Shown here in pieces: positions 22,590-35,677 of a DNA stretch of 64,000 nucleotides. The stretch comes from Archivesica marissinica (taxonomy: Eukaryota; Mollusca; Bivalvia; Venerida; Vesicomyidae). A model generated the notes under the pieces. It saw only the letters and a list, made by a program, of their open reading frames with translations. It was not told the DNA's origin and made no database searches. The translations under genes and the position numbers were made by a program. Each line of letters starts with the position of its first letter. Within the stretch, counting starts at the first letter, position 1. Location: positions 21,570,626 through 21,634,625 of the forward strand of contig CM026391.1 of the NCBI GenBank assembly GCA_014843695.1, read 5' to 3'.

Positions 22590-24122
22590 TAAGCCATTTC
22601 TGGCCCATGAACAAAGCATCAATACAAAACATTACAAAGTGAAACATGTATGGTAATATGGTGACGGACACTAATCTCAACAAAGCATCAATACAAAACA
22701 TTACAAAGTGAAACATGTATGGTAATATGGTGACGGACACTAATCTCAACAAAGCATCAATACAAAACATTACAAAGTGAAACATGTATGGTAATATGGT
22801 GACGGACACTAATCTCAACAAAGCATCAATACAAAACATTACAAAGTGAAACATGTATGGTAATATGGTGACGGACACTAATCTCAACAAAGCATCAATA
22901 CAAAACATTACAAAGTGAAACATGTATATGGTGACGGACACTAATCTCAACAAAGCATCAATACAAAACATTACAAAGTGAAACATGTATGGTAATATGG
23001 TGACGGACACTAATCTCAACAAAGCATCAATACAAAACATTACAAAGTGAAACATGTATGGTAATATGGTGACGGACACTAATCTCAACAAAGCATCAAT
23101 ACAAAACATTACAAAGTGAAACATGTATGGTAATATGGTGACGGACACTAATCTCAACAAAGCATCAATACAAAACATTACAAAGTGAAACATGTATGGT
23201 AATATGGTGACGGACACTAATCTCAACAAAGCATCAATACAAAACATTACAAAGTGAAACATGTATGGTAATATGGTGACGGACACTAATCTCAACAAAG
23301 CATCAATACAAAACATTACAAAGTGAAACATGTATGGTAATATGGTGACGGACACTAATCTCAACAAAGCATCAATACAAAACATTACAAAGTGAAACAT
23401 GTATGGTAATATGGTGACGGACACTAATCTCAACAAAGCATCAATACAAAACATTACAAAGTGAAACATGTATGGTAATATGGTGACGGACACTAATCTC
23501 AACAAAGCATCAATACAAAACATTACAAAGTGAAACATGTATGGTAATATGGTGACGGACACTAATCTCAACAATCTCAAAAGCATCAATACAAACATTA
23601 CAAAGTGAAACAGTATGTAATATGGTGACGGCACTATCTCAACAGCATCAATACAAAACTTACAAAGTGAAACATGTATGGTAATATGGTGACGGACACT
23701 AATCTCAACAAAGCATCAATACAAAACATTACAAAGTGAAACATGTATGGTAATATGGTGACGGACACTAATCTCAACAAAGCATCAATACAAAACATTA
23801 CAAAGTGAAACATGTATGGTAATATGGTGACGGACACTAATCTCAACAAAGCATCAATACAAAACATTACAAAGTGAAACATGTATGGTAATATGGTGAC
23901 GGACACTAATCTCAACAAAGCATCAATACAAAACATTACAAAGTGAAACATGTATGGTAATATGGTGACGGACACTAATCTCAACAAAGCATCAATACAA
24001 AACATTACAAAGTGAAACATGTATGGTAATATGGTGACGGACACTAATCTCAACAAAGCATCAATACAAAACATTACAAAGTGAAACATGTTTGGTAATA
24101 TGGTGACGGACACTAATCTCAA
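22590..24122. repeat. 69-bp minisatellite, highly homogeneous
   Basis: About 22 copies of a 69-bp unit containing CAACAAAGCATCAATACAAA, ACATTACAAAGTGAAACATG and ATGGTGACGGACACTAATCT. Most copies are identical. Because 69 is a multiple of three, the minus strand stays open for 351 and 173 codons with a hydrophobic 23-residue repeat; I treat this as a by-product. A cluster of one-base losses at 23570-23660 separates the two open frames. Confidence 0.95.
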
Positions 24123-25772
24123 TGACCAATTATAGGAGAGACAGACACAGCACACAAACTAACTACAACTATAATACTATACTAACAACTAAGTATTAAT
24201 CATTGAAAACTACATGTATATTAAATAGATCTGTTAGATATTGACAAATGATTTCAGTTTCTAATTGCAGTTATCTAACACATTTAACCATATGAGGTAT
24301 ATGCCAATACTAGTTCTTGATGTAACGTGTTCTTAAATCAGTATAAAGTTATATACAAGTTAAACAATCATATTAAAAGTTCATATCCATTCTGAATATA
24401 ATTACAAGATACATATTGCCACAAACATTATAAAAATAACATGTTGCTATTGGTTAATGTAATCGTTATCTATATTTTAAAGCCAGGAAAATGTTGCTAA
24501 TTTTATTTAAATACTTTTTAAAACAAAAATTGTATAAAACACTGAATTGAAAAACAAGCAGTATATCTTACAAATCAGTTATCACCTTGGATCAGAACGA
24601 GAATGACCTAATTAACAGCTGCTTCTTGTAGTCTGTAAAAGTCTTAGCGCTATACATAATAATAAAAAAGAGAGGAAATTATTTACAAAGGTAAAAGTAT
24701 CGACGCTGGTGTATATTAAAAAACAGGTTTTGGCACACAGTCTTATCACTGACTGATTACTGAAGAGAACTACAAATACATATTACACAATCCATTGGTC
24801 GGCTTGTTGTGAACGAGAATATTGCATAGCTTACAGTTTATCATCTTTTATTATCAGAAAAGTCAGTTTTAAGATTATTAGTATACAAAAAATCCCAGCC
24901 ATTGAAGATAAACTCCACTGATAAGCAGAGTTATTGCTTTTAAAACAAATAAAGTATGTTTTCCAATGCAAAAAATAAATAAATATTTGAATTCGAAACT
25001 AAAAGTTCAGTCTTTATGATACTATTGAGCATAGTAGATTGTTTTTAGACCAAGACAATATGGAAATACTTGTTTTAAACATAAACGAGAATTATAAACT
25101 TTTCTTAGTTTTATTACTAATTTTAAACAATCGCTGCTGTGATGGGTAAGCTCTTTTATTGAGTAAAATATAAAAAAAGAGACACCAGAAAATATCCTCC
25201 AGTGTAAGGTTGTTTGATAATGCCTGGATGATAATATTTATTATACCTTCCTGGACCTATTCTCTCTTAGAGTGCTGGAACCTATGCTCGGCGTAAATCC
25301 CACATATAATGACCAGTATAATTGCACTTTATGTATATTATTATTTTCTTAAGTCGTGAAAACAACTTTCAAAACACTCTTGTTGACAGTTTTAGCTTCA
25401 TCACATGACCTTACTGCTCAATACAACTATCGCAACGGTTTCGATCGGCACCCGTTTATATGAGGAACTGAAGACTCCAGGGCACCTATGCACGGCGTAC
25501 TTGTTTTTTTTTATTTATCCACTATAACTTGTTGAATATCTTATTTTGATATAGTACATACTGTAGTCAAGAAAAGACATTAAAGTAGATATCTGCAATA
25601 TAGCAATACGTTACCGCTTGTCTTTGTAAGCAGATTGAAATGTAATGTATGTTACATTTTATGATTAAAATACATCTGTGTGATATGGCTTACAGTAATA
25701 AACTATATATATCATCATTATCAGCAGCACTGTCACATCAGAACTACATTGATTTGGAATCGAAAGGTCCAT
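24123..25772. other. AT-rich unique sequence, no gene recognised
   Basis: About 1.6 kb without repeats, conserved coding frames or RNA genes that I can recognise. Confidence 0.4.
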
Positions 25773-25996
25773 GGTTCGATATTCTGTCAGGCCACGTATG
25801 TAGTGTCACTGAGCAAAGCACCTCACACGGTTCGATACTCTGTCAGGCCACGTATGTAGTGTCACTGAGCAAAGCACCTCACACGGTTCGATACTATGTC
25901 AGGCCATGTATGTAGTGTCACTGAGCAAAGCACCTCACACGGTTCGATACTCTGTCAGGCCACGTATGCAGTGTCACTGAGCAAAGCACCTCACAC
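25773..25996. repeat. 56-bp tandem repeat, four copies
   Basis: Units start at 25773, 25829, 25885 and 25941, each with GGTTCGATACTCTGTCAGG, CCACGTATGTAGTGTCACTG and AGCAAAGCACCTCACAC. GGTTCGAT resembles a tRNA B-box and CACTGAGCAAAGCACC resembles a SINE middle part, so the unit may be a SINE fragment. Confidence 0.9.
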
Positions 25997-26430
25997 ACAT
26001 TGCTTAGTACTGTTTAACCGCATAGGAACATACATATATATACATACATACATACATGTGCATTCGCTTATGTTTCATGTGTTGATATACATCACATGAT
26101 GGCATCACGTCAGTGCGAATAACGTTACAATTATAGCGTAACATCACGAAGTTAGCATTTATTTTGTAAATTTGCCATTCATTGTTGGTTTTAGAATAAT
26201 GACCTAATAAACGAGGCTAGTGTTATTTGAATTCGCGTTTTCTCAGATTCGGTCCGGAAATGAAATGATTTCCTCGGTATTTCACCTTTAGTAGCCTCGT
26301 AGACGTAATATCAAGACACTAGCCTGGTATCCCATATTTGTTAGTGCATGTTCAATGTTGATATTCCTAGCAGGGAACTAGTTATATACGGTATATATAT
26401 GTTGTCCTCTCTGCATCCGAATTTGCGGCT
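25997..26430. other. No feature recognised
   Basis: A short TACA microsatellite lies near 26035-26058; nothing else is supported. Confidence 0.4.
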
Positions 26431-29400
26431 TAATGTTTACAATACATGTGTGGTGTTTAAAGAGTGTGGGTGTATACAATACGTGTATGATGGTTAAAGA
26501 AAGTGTGTGTGGGGGAGGGGGGTATACAATACGTNNNNNNNNNNNNNNNNNNNNNNNNNNNNNNNNNNNNNNNNNNNNNNNNNNNNNNNNNNNNNNNNNN
26601 NNNNNNNNNNNNNNNNNNNNNNNNNNNNNNNNNNNNNNNNNNNNNNNNNNNNNNNNNNNNNNNNNNNNNNNNNNNNNNNNNNNNNNNNNNNNNNNNNNNN
26701 NNNNNNNNNNNNNNNNNNNNNNNNNNNNNNNNNNNNNNNNNNNNNNNNNNNNNNNNNNNNNNNNNNNNNNNNNNNNNNNNNNNNNNNNNNNNNNNNNNNN
26801 NNNNNNNNNNNNNNNNNNNNNNNNNNNNNNNNNNNNNNNNNNNNNNNNNNNNNNNNNNNNNNNNNNNNNNNNNNNNNNNNNNNNNNNNNNNNNNNNNNNN
26901 NNNNNNNNNNNNNNNNNNNNNNNNNNNNNNNNNNNNNNNNNNNNNNNNNNNNNNNNNNNNNNNNNNNNNNNNNNNNNNNNNNNNNNNNNNNNNNNNNNNN
27001 NNNNNNNNNNNNNNNNNNNNNNNNNNNNNNNNNNNNNNNNNNNNNNNNNNNNNNNNNNNNNNNNNNNNNNNNNNNNNNNNNNNNNNNNNNNNNNNNNNNN
27101 NNNNNNNNNNNNNNNNNNNNNNNNNNNNNNNNNNNNNNNNNNNNNNNNNNNNNNNNNNNNNNNNNNNNNNNNNNNNNNNNNNNNNNNNNNNNNNNNNNNN
27201 NNNNNNNNNNNNNNNNNNNNNNNNNNNNNNNNNNNNNNNNNNNNNNNNNNNNNNNNNNNNNNNNNNNNNNNNNNNNNNNNNNNNNNNNNNNNNNNNNNNN
27301 NNNNNNNNNNNNNNNNNNNNNNNNNNNNNNNNNNNNNNNNNNNNNNNNNNNNNNNNNNNNNNNNNNNNNNNNNNNNNNNNNNNNNNNNNNNNNNNNNNNN
27401 NNNNNNNNNNNNNNNNNNNNNNNNNNNNNNNNNNNNNNNNNNNNNNNNNNNNNNNNNNNNNNNNNNNNNNNNNNNNNNNNNNNNNNNNNNNNNNNNNNNN
27501 NNNNNNNNNNNNNNNNNNNNNNNNNNNNNNNNNNACTGCACTTGTGATGTTTAAAGTTTGTGGGGGTATACACTGCACTTGTGATGTATAATGTGTATGG
27601 GGGGGTATACACTACACTTGTGATGTATAATGTGTATGGGGGTATACACTACACTTGTGATGTTTAAAGTGTGTGGGGGTATACACTACACTTGTGATGT
27701 TTAAAGTGTGTGGGGTATACACTACACTTGTGATGTTTAAAGTGTGTGGGGGTATACACTGCACTTGTGATGTTTAAATTTTGTGGGGGTATACACTGCA
27801 CTTGTGATGTTTAAAGTGGGTGGGGTATACACTACACTTGTGATGCTTAAAGTGTGTGAGGTATACACTACACTTGTGATGTTTAAAGTGTGTGGGGGTA
27901 TACACTACACTTGTGATGTTTAATGTGTGTGGGGGTATACACTGCACTTGTGATGTATAATGTGTATGGGGGGTATACACTGCACTTGTGATGTTTAAAG
28001 TTTGTGGGGGTATACACTACACTTGTGATGTATAATGTGTATGGGGGGATACACTCATTGTGATGTAATGTGTATGGGGTATACACTACACTTGTGATGT
28101 ATAATGTGTATGGGGGGTATACACTACACTTGTGATGTATAATGTGTATGGGGGGTATACACTACACTTGTGAGGTTTAAAGTTTGTGGGGGTATACACT
28201 ACACTTGTGATGTTTAAAGTGTATGGGGTATACACTGCACTTGTGAGGTTTAAAGTGTGTGGGGGTATACACTGCACTTGTGATGTATAATGTGTATGGG
28301 GGGTATACACTACACTTGTGATGTTTAAAGTGTATGGGGTATACACTACACTTGTGATGTTTAAAGTGTGTGGGGTATACACTACATTGTGATGTTAAGT
28401 GTGTGGGTATACACTACACTTGTGATGTTTAAAGTGTGTGGGGGTATACACTACACTTGTGATGTTTAATGTTTGTGGGGGTATACACTGCACTTGTGAT
28501 GTATAATGTGTATGGGGGTATACACTACACTTGTGATGTATAATGTGTATGGGGTATACACTACACTTGTGATGTTTAAAGTGTGTGGGGTATACACTAC
28601 ACTTGTGATGTTTAAAGTGTGTGGGGTATACACTACACTTGTGATGTTTAAGTGTGGGGGAGTGTGTGGGGGTATACACTACACTTGTGATGTATAATGT
28701 TTATGGGGGGTATACACTACACTTGTGATGTATAATGTGTATGGGGGTATACACTACACTTGTGATGTATAATGTGTATGGGGGGGTATACACTACACTT
28801 GTGATGTATAATGTGTATGGGGGGTATACACTACACTTGTGAGGTTTAAAGTTTGTGGGGGTATACACTACACTTGTGATGTTTAAAGTGTATGGGGTAT
28901 ACACTGCACTTGTGATGTTTAAAGTGTGTGGGGGTATACACTGCACTTGTGATGTATAATGTGTATGGGGGTATACACTACACTTGTGATGTTTAAAGTG
29001 TATGGGGTATACACTGCACTTGTGATGTATAATGTGTATGGGGGTATACACTGCACTTGTGATGTTTAAAGTGTGTGGGGGTATACACTGCACTTGTGAT
29101 GTATAATGTGTATGGGGGTATACACTGCACTTGTGATGTATAATGTTTGGGGGTATACACTCACTTGTGATGTATAATGTGTATGGGGTATACACTCACT
29201 TGTGATGTATATGTTGGGGGTATACACTGCCTTGTGATGTTAATGTGTGGGGTATCACTGCACTTGTGAGTTAATGTGTTGGGGTATACACTCACTTGTG
29301 ATGTAATGTGTTGGGGGTATACACTACACTTGTGATGTATAATGTGTATGGGGGTATACACTACACTTGTGATGTTTAATGTGTGTGGGGGTATACACTG

Positions 29401-31045
29401 CACTTGTGATGTATAATGTGTATGGGGGTATACACTGCACTTGTGATGTTTAAAGTTTGTGGGGGTATACACTACACTTGTGATGTTTAAAGTGTATGGG
29501 GTATACACTGCACTTGTGATGTATAATGTGTTGGGGGTATACACTACTTGTGATGTTATGTGTATGGGGGTATACACTGCACTTGTGATGTTTAATGTGT
29601 ATGGGGGTATACACTGCACTTGTGATGTTTAAAGTGTATGGGGGGTATACACTACACTTGTGATGTTTAAAGTGTGTGGGGTATACACTACACTTGTGAT
29701 GTTTAAAGTGTGTGGGGGTTACACTACACTTGTGATGTTTAATGTGTGTGGGGGTATACACTGCACTTGTGATGTATAATGTGTATGGGGGGTATACACT
29801 GCACTTGTGATGTTTAAAGTGTATGGGGATACACTGCTTGTGATGTTTAAAGTGTGTGGGGGTATACACTGCACTTGTGATGTTTAAAGTGTGTGGGGGT
29901 ATACACTGCACTTGTGATGTTTAAAGTGTATTGGGGTATACACTACACTTGTGATGTTTAAAGTGTATTGGTGTATACACTACACTTGTGATGTTTAAAG
30001 TGTGTGGGGTATACACTACACTTGTGATGTTTAAAGTGTGTGAGGTATACACTGCACTTGTGATGTTTAAAGTGTGTGGGGGTATACACTACACTTGTGA
30101 TGTTTAAAGTGTGTGGGGGTATACACTGCACTTGTGAGGTTTAAAGTGTGTGGGGGTATACACTGCACTTGTGATGTATAATGTGTATGGGGGTATTCAC
30201 TGCACTTGTGATGTATAATGTGTATGGGGGGTATACACTGCACTTGTGATGTATAATGTGTATGGTGGTATACACTGCACTTGTGATGTATAATGTGTAT
30301 GGGGGTATACACTGCACTTGTGATGTATAATGTGTATGGGGGTATACACTGCACTTGTGATGTATAATGTGTATGGGGGTATACACTGCACTTGTGATGT
30401 ATAATGTGTATGGGGGTATACACTGCACTTGTGATGTATAATGTGTATGGTGTATACACTGCACTTGTGATGTATAATGTGTATGGGGGGTATACACTGC
30501 ACTTGTGATGTTTAAAGTGTATGGGGGTATACACTGCACTTGTGATGTTTACAGTGTGTGGGGGTATACACTGCACTTGTGATGTTTAAAGTGTGTGGGG
30601 GTATACACTGCACTTGTGATGTTTAAAGTGTATTGGTGTATACACTACACTTGTGATGTTTAAAGTGTATTGGTGTATACACTACACTTGTGATGTTTAA
30701 AGTGTGTGGGGGTATACACTACACTTGTGATGTTTAAAGTGTATGAGGGTATACACTGCACTTGTGATGTTTAAAGTGTGTGGGGGTATACACTACACTT
30801 GTGATGTTTAAAGTGTGTGGGGGTATACACTGCACTTGTGATGTTTAAAGTGTGTGGGGGTATACACTGCACTTGTGATGTTTAAAGTGTATGGGGGTAT
30901 ACACTACATTTGTGATGTTTAAAGTGTGTGGGGGTATACACTGCACTTGTGATGTTTAAAGTGTGTGGGGGTATACACTGCACTTGTGATGTTTAAAGTG
31001 TGTGGGGGTATACACTACACTTGTGATGTTCAAAGTGTATGTGAA
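26431..31045. repeat. 37-bp minisatellite with internal gap
   Basis: About 95 visible units of GTATACACTACACTTGTGAT followed by GTTTAAAGTGTGTGGGG, with GTATAATGTGTATGGGG as the second sub-family. The palindrome GTATAC opens each unit. Left-edge units (26431-26534) are diverged. Units at 29130-29300 and 29520-29570 carry many one-base losses. Open frames of VYTPHTLNITSA type are repeat by-products. Confidence 0.96.
26535..27534. other. Assembly gap of 1000 N
   Basis: A second placeholder of exactly 1000 N, again inside a minisatellite. True length unknown. Confidence 0.99.
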
Positions 31046-31781
31046 GGACTGTGTTGGTCCCATGTTGGTTTCATTTTAAAATACTAAATTAAATTTGCTA
31101 GCTTAATCTGCTAATATAAGAAATATGGTATTTTTATTTGAATTTGATATAACTGGTAGAAACCTGGAATGTTTAAAGCAGCATTACATTGTAATAAAGG
31201 ATGTTTTGGGTAAACTATAAATACTAATGTGTTTGTGTGTGTTTACAAAAATCGAAATAGTCGCTCAGAAACGATAAAATTCCAATAAATTTAAACCGTC
31301 GTATACGCGAATTTGTTTATCAACACACGAAATGTAAACACACACAGTGCGCATGCGTGAAACAACAGAGAATGTAGAAAACAACGTATATATTTTGAAA
31401 TTGAAATACTATCTATCTATCTTCCTTTAATGTCGAACCCCTAGCGGGGATGTAGAAATGTCCCTAAAGAGTTTTAATTAAAAAAGACAACGTGGGACAA
31501 ATGGGGACGATGCATTCCGAATGCAAACAAGTGCGGACGATGCGTTCCGGTTGTAAACAAGTGCGTGACCGATCGACTCAAAACACTGTTTACCAAATGA
31601 ACATAAGCATACAAAATATAATGTTAGAATGTGTAGCAGCATTGCTACTCATACTTAAAAATTGAATTTTTCAAATATCTTTTATTTAATACGATGTAAT
31701 GCTGCTTTAAACTAAGGTCTTTAAACATGCGTAAATAGCAAAACTTCCCATGCATTGCATCATGCAAATACAACTGTATTA
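31046..31781. other. No gene recognised; short repeat fragment
   Basis: AT-rich DNA. ATCTATCTATCTTCCT near 31409, with the following GTCGAACCCCTAGCGGGGATG, resembles 37596-37640, so a dispersed repeat fragment is likely. Confidence 0.4.
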
Positions 31782-32022
31782 TTAACTCTTTCAACACCAA
31801 GTAACTGACATGGACTGGTCCATGATATTCTTAGACCAATAAATGAATAAGAAAATTACATTCGGACCAGTTCACTTATCAAGATGGGTAATTTTGTCTA
31901 AAACTAGTAATATTACTGGCAAAAAGTGCAGATCCTGATGAGACGGCTCGTCACGAGCCGGCTCATCTGGATCTACACTTTTTGTACGCCTATTTAGAGG
32001 TCTGTGGTGTTGAAAGGGTTAA
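31782..32022 (-). mobile_element. piggyBac-type MITE with 64-bp hairpin (copy 1)
   Basis: 241 bp from TTAA to TTAA, with ends TTAACTCTTTCAACACCA and TGGTGTTGAAAGGGTTAA. The hairpin at about 31920-31985 has arms AAAAAGTG-AGATCC, GATGAG-CGGCTCGT and complement. It is an inverse-orientation copy of 46839-47081, nearly identical by eye. Confidence 0.85.
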
Positions 32023-32107
32023 CTAAGCATTGCAGAAATAGTTTTATGTTTCATATTGGGCGTATTTAGGACATAGAATGAACATTGAAACTGTAATCAA
32101 AACTCAA

Positions 32108-32263
32108 GTGATTTTGTGGGTTGGTTTTCTCCGGGTACTCCGGTTTCCTCCCACATGAATGACCACATTTACGCGTTCATCCGCGCCAACGAGAGCGATT
32201 AATATAAGTTGTTGAAACTTGCTTCGCAATCGTTGTAAAATAAATAAAGCTTGTGATTTTGTG
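32108..32263 (+). mobile_element. 5'-truncated SINE (family C) with 11-bp target duplication
   Basis: The body 32119-32252 contains CTCCGGGTACTCCGGTTTCC, CCGCGCCAACGAGAG and the tail GATTAATATAAGTTGTTG ending AAATAAATAAA. GTGATTTTGTG flanks it on both sides (32108-32118, 32253-32263). The tail is shared with family B, but the middle part is different. A second copy is at 37770-37972. Confidence 0.8.
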
Positions 32264-32354
32264 ATTGTCTGAGCATGCATTTTATGTGAAGCATTTCTCC
32301 ACTGGTGACATATCTGCACGGTTTTATTGAGAAATGGTGAGAAGACCGGATTAT

Positions 32355-32640
32355 GTGTGTTTTACGTTTATTTATCGTCGCTACCGGTTGTCCATATGAG
32401 TGACGCCTCCTGAAGAGATTAGTCATTTTAGATTTTGGAGGATAGTGCAATGATGCAGACAGAGACTCATTCCATAGTCTCCTCTGGTTCTTTTACATGC
32501 ACGGTGTAAAGCACCGACACGAGACCTCGGTTTAACGTCCCATCTGAAAGACTGTTAATTTTATTAGGGTCAGACGTGGGGATCGAACCTGCGATACCTG
32601 GATTACCAGTCCAGCGTGTTAACCACTGGGCTATATATCC
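32355..32640 (-). mobile_element. tRNA-derived SINE (family A)
   Basis: Same structure and orientation as 10936-11225, with a B-box GGTTCGATCCC complement near 32580 and the GT-rich start of the reversed tail. The head is complete to CCCAGTGGTTAACACGCTGG. Confidence 0.9.
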
Positions 32641-32749
32641 GTATGTTTGAGAAACAAGTGATTATTGATTACTACTGCTGTTCATTAGATGCTGCAGTAT
32701 CTATTTTTGCTGATGAAATGTGCAATTATATTTAAATCTATTGATGAAT

Positions 32750-33355
32750 TGTGTATTATTTTTTTCTGCTGAATTGTTGAGAATTTTGATTTGTTTCTGA
32801 ATTGTTTAGTATCTATGTTTACTGACCAGTGAATTATTTCAGAAGTTAGTTGTTCTGCTGAATTGTTTAGTATCTATGTTTACTGACCAGTGAATTATTT
32901 CAGAAGTTAGTTTTTCTGCTGAATTATTCATTATTTTGCTTATGAGTTGTACATATTGACTTTCTCTGCTGAAATGTTCAATATTTATTTTTGCTGCTGA
33001 ATTATTCAGAATTTATTATTACTGCTGATTTGCTCATATTTGTTTTGTACTGCTGAATTATTCAATATCTGTTTTTACTGCTGAATTGTTGAGAATTTAT
33101 TTTTACTGCTGAATTTTTGAGAATTTATTTTTGATGCTGAATTGTGCCATATTGATTTTCTACTGATGTTTTTCCATATTTATTTTTGCTGTTGAATTAT
33201 TCAGAATTTTGTTGCTGAATTGTTCAGTATCTATTTCTCAGGATGAAATATATTAAATATTATAATATTTATTTCTGATTATGTATTGTGCAATATTTAG
33301 TTTTCTGCTGAATTGTACAGAATTCATTTTTACTGCTGAATTGTTCTGATTTTAC
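32750..33355. repeat. Degenerate repeat of TGCTGAATTGTT type
   Basis: Some 20 diverged copies of TTTTACTGCTGAATTGTTCA with ATATTTATTT or GAATTTATTT between them. Spacing is irregular (about 25-60 bp). One 57-bp block (GTTTAGTATCTATGTTTACT ... CAGAAGTTAGTT) is exactly doubled at about 32803-32915. Confidence 0.8.
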
Positions 33356-33420
33356 ACTTGTTGTTATTTCATACCATATTTTGTGAAACTCCTTTTGGAA
33401 TATTGTGCTATACAGCTTGG

Positions 33421-34320
33421 AATGCCGGTAACGTATCTGTAACGTACATTATATACTGGTATGTATATCTGTAACGTACATTATATACTGGTATGTATAT
33501 CTGTAACGTACATTATATACTGGTATGTATATCTGTAACGTACATTATATACTGGTATGTATATCTGTAACGTACATTATATACTGGTATGTATATCTGT
33601 AACGTACATTATATACCGGTATGTATATCTGTAACGTACATTATATACTGGTATGTATATCTGTAACGTACATTATATACCGGTATGTATATCTGTAACG
33701 TACATTATATACTGGTATGTATATCTGTAACGTACATTATATACCGGTATGTATATCTGTAACGTACATTATATACCGGTATGTATATCTGTAACGTACA
33801 TTATATACTGGTATGTATATCTGTAACGTACATTATATACCGGTATGTATATCTGTAACGTACATTATATACCGGTATGTATATCTGTAACGTACATTAT
33901 ATACCGGTATGTATATCTGTAACGTACATTATATACCGGTATGTATATCTGTAACATACATTATATACCGGTAACGTATCTGTAATGTACATTATATACC
34001 GGTATGTATATCTGTAACATACATTATATACTGGTATGTATATCTGTAACGTACATTATATAGCGGTATGTATATCTGTAACGTACATTATATACTGGTA
34101 TGTATATCTGTAACGTACATTATATACTGGTATGTATATCTGTAATGTACATTATATACCGGTATGTATATCTGTAATGTACATTATATACCGGTATGTA
34201 TATGTAACATACATTATATACCGGTAACGTATCTGTAACGTACATTATATACCGGTATGTATATCTGTAACGTACATTATATACCGGTATGTATATCTGT
34301 AACATATATTATATACCAGT
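33421..34320. repeat. 32-bp minisatellite
   Basis: About 28 copies of GTATGTATATCTGTAACG then TACATTATATACYG. The C or T in ATACCGG/ATACTGG alternates in blocks. Confidence 0.95.
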
Positions 34321-34778
34321 ATCTGTAACATACATTTTGTAATTATATATCGGGTGTAGTAACGTACATTTTGTGATTATATATCGGGTGTAGTAACGTA
34401 CATTTTGTGATTATATATCGGGTGTAGTAACGTACATTTTGTGATTATATATCGGGTGTAGTAACGTACATTTTGTGATTATATATCGGGTGTAGTAACG
34501 TACATTTTGTGATTATATACCGGGTGCTGTAACGTACATTTTGTAATTATATATCGGGTGTAGTAACGTACATTTTGTGATTATATACCGGGTGCTGTAA
34601 CGTACATTTTGTAATTATATATCGGGTGCTGTAACGTACATTTTGTGATTATATATCGGGTGTAGTAACGTACATGTTGTGATTATATACCGGGTGCTGT
34701 AACGTACATTTTGTGATTATATATCGGGTGCTGTAACGTACATTTTGTGATTATATATCTGGTGTAGTAACGTACATA
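34321..34778. repeat. 34-bp minisatellite, continuous with the previous array
   Basis: About 13 copies of GTAACGTACATTTTGTGATT then ATATATCGGGTGTA. GTAACGTACATT is shared with the 32-bp unit, so one unit probably gave rise to the other. Confidence 0.93.
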
Positions 34779-34969
34779 TATGTCCATAAAGTTATTAGAT
34801 GAAACTAAGCAAATAGCGTTACTTTTTCTGAAATAAACATTTTCCAATAATATAATATGGAGAAATCATACACTACTATTATTTGAGTCGTTGTGTGTTT
34901 ATTTACCTGTTTTTTAAACCACCAAATCGGACGTTATATTAGCTCGATTGTGATGAAAATGTATTTGCT

Positions 34970-35050
34970 TTTTGAGTCGGTATGTGGAAGGTTGAGTCGG
35001 TATGTGGAAGGTTTGTGGTTATATCCAGGTGTCAGCTCGTGCTTGTAATA
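34970..35050 (-). repeat. Inverse fragment of the 20-bp array element
   Basis: On the minus strand it reads TACAAGCACGAGCTGACACC, TGGATATAACCACAAACC, then two units of TTCCACATACCGACTCAA. This matches the leader and array at 38820-39800, showing a dispersed element that contains the minisatellite. Confidence 0.75.
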
Positions 35051-35159
35051 AGGTCTTGATAAACTATAAACATTAACACATTTATGAAGGTATTATCTCA
35101 TTGTAGATGTCCGACTGACATCTTCATAAATTTGTTTATGTTCAGTTTCCACAATTATG

Positions 35160-35646
35160 GGATATCCAGGCGCGTAACTGCCTGTACGCAAGTATGCAGT
35201 GGCGTCCACATCATTTTCAAAACGAAAAAAAAATCTTTTAAAAAAACGGAAAACCGCGCGTACGAGCGAGCGAAATGAGTTTCTACTATGCAGACTAGTA
35301 GACTACGTGTGGTAATGTATATAGACTAGAGTAAAACTCTGACGTCATCGTATTGGAAACGGGCCCTATACTACCCCTTCCTAGACCACCTGGTAACCGC
35401 GATTGAGGAGCGCCTGTTATCGGCCAATGACCGCTTCCTGGCCCAGTACCTACTCCCGAGCAGGATTCAGGCATTTACGCCACAGCAGGAGGGCAGCGTG
35501 TTCGACGCCTACAGCACAGACCACACAGGCGACCGTGAGAGCTTTCGTCGTGAAGTATCAAGTTGGAGGACACAGTGGCTCCTTGAGGCAGACAGGCCAG
35601 CTGATCTGAAGAGCGCCACAGACAACACGAACAGGGCCTTGTACCC

Positions 35647-35677
<31 letters not shown>

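Noticed and set aside
22579..24155. Minus-strand frames of 351 and 173 codons with a hydrophobic 23-residue repeat
   Set aside because: The unit is 69 bp, so any stop-free frame stays open. No family resemblance; the break between them is a run of one-base losses.
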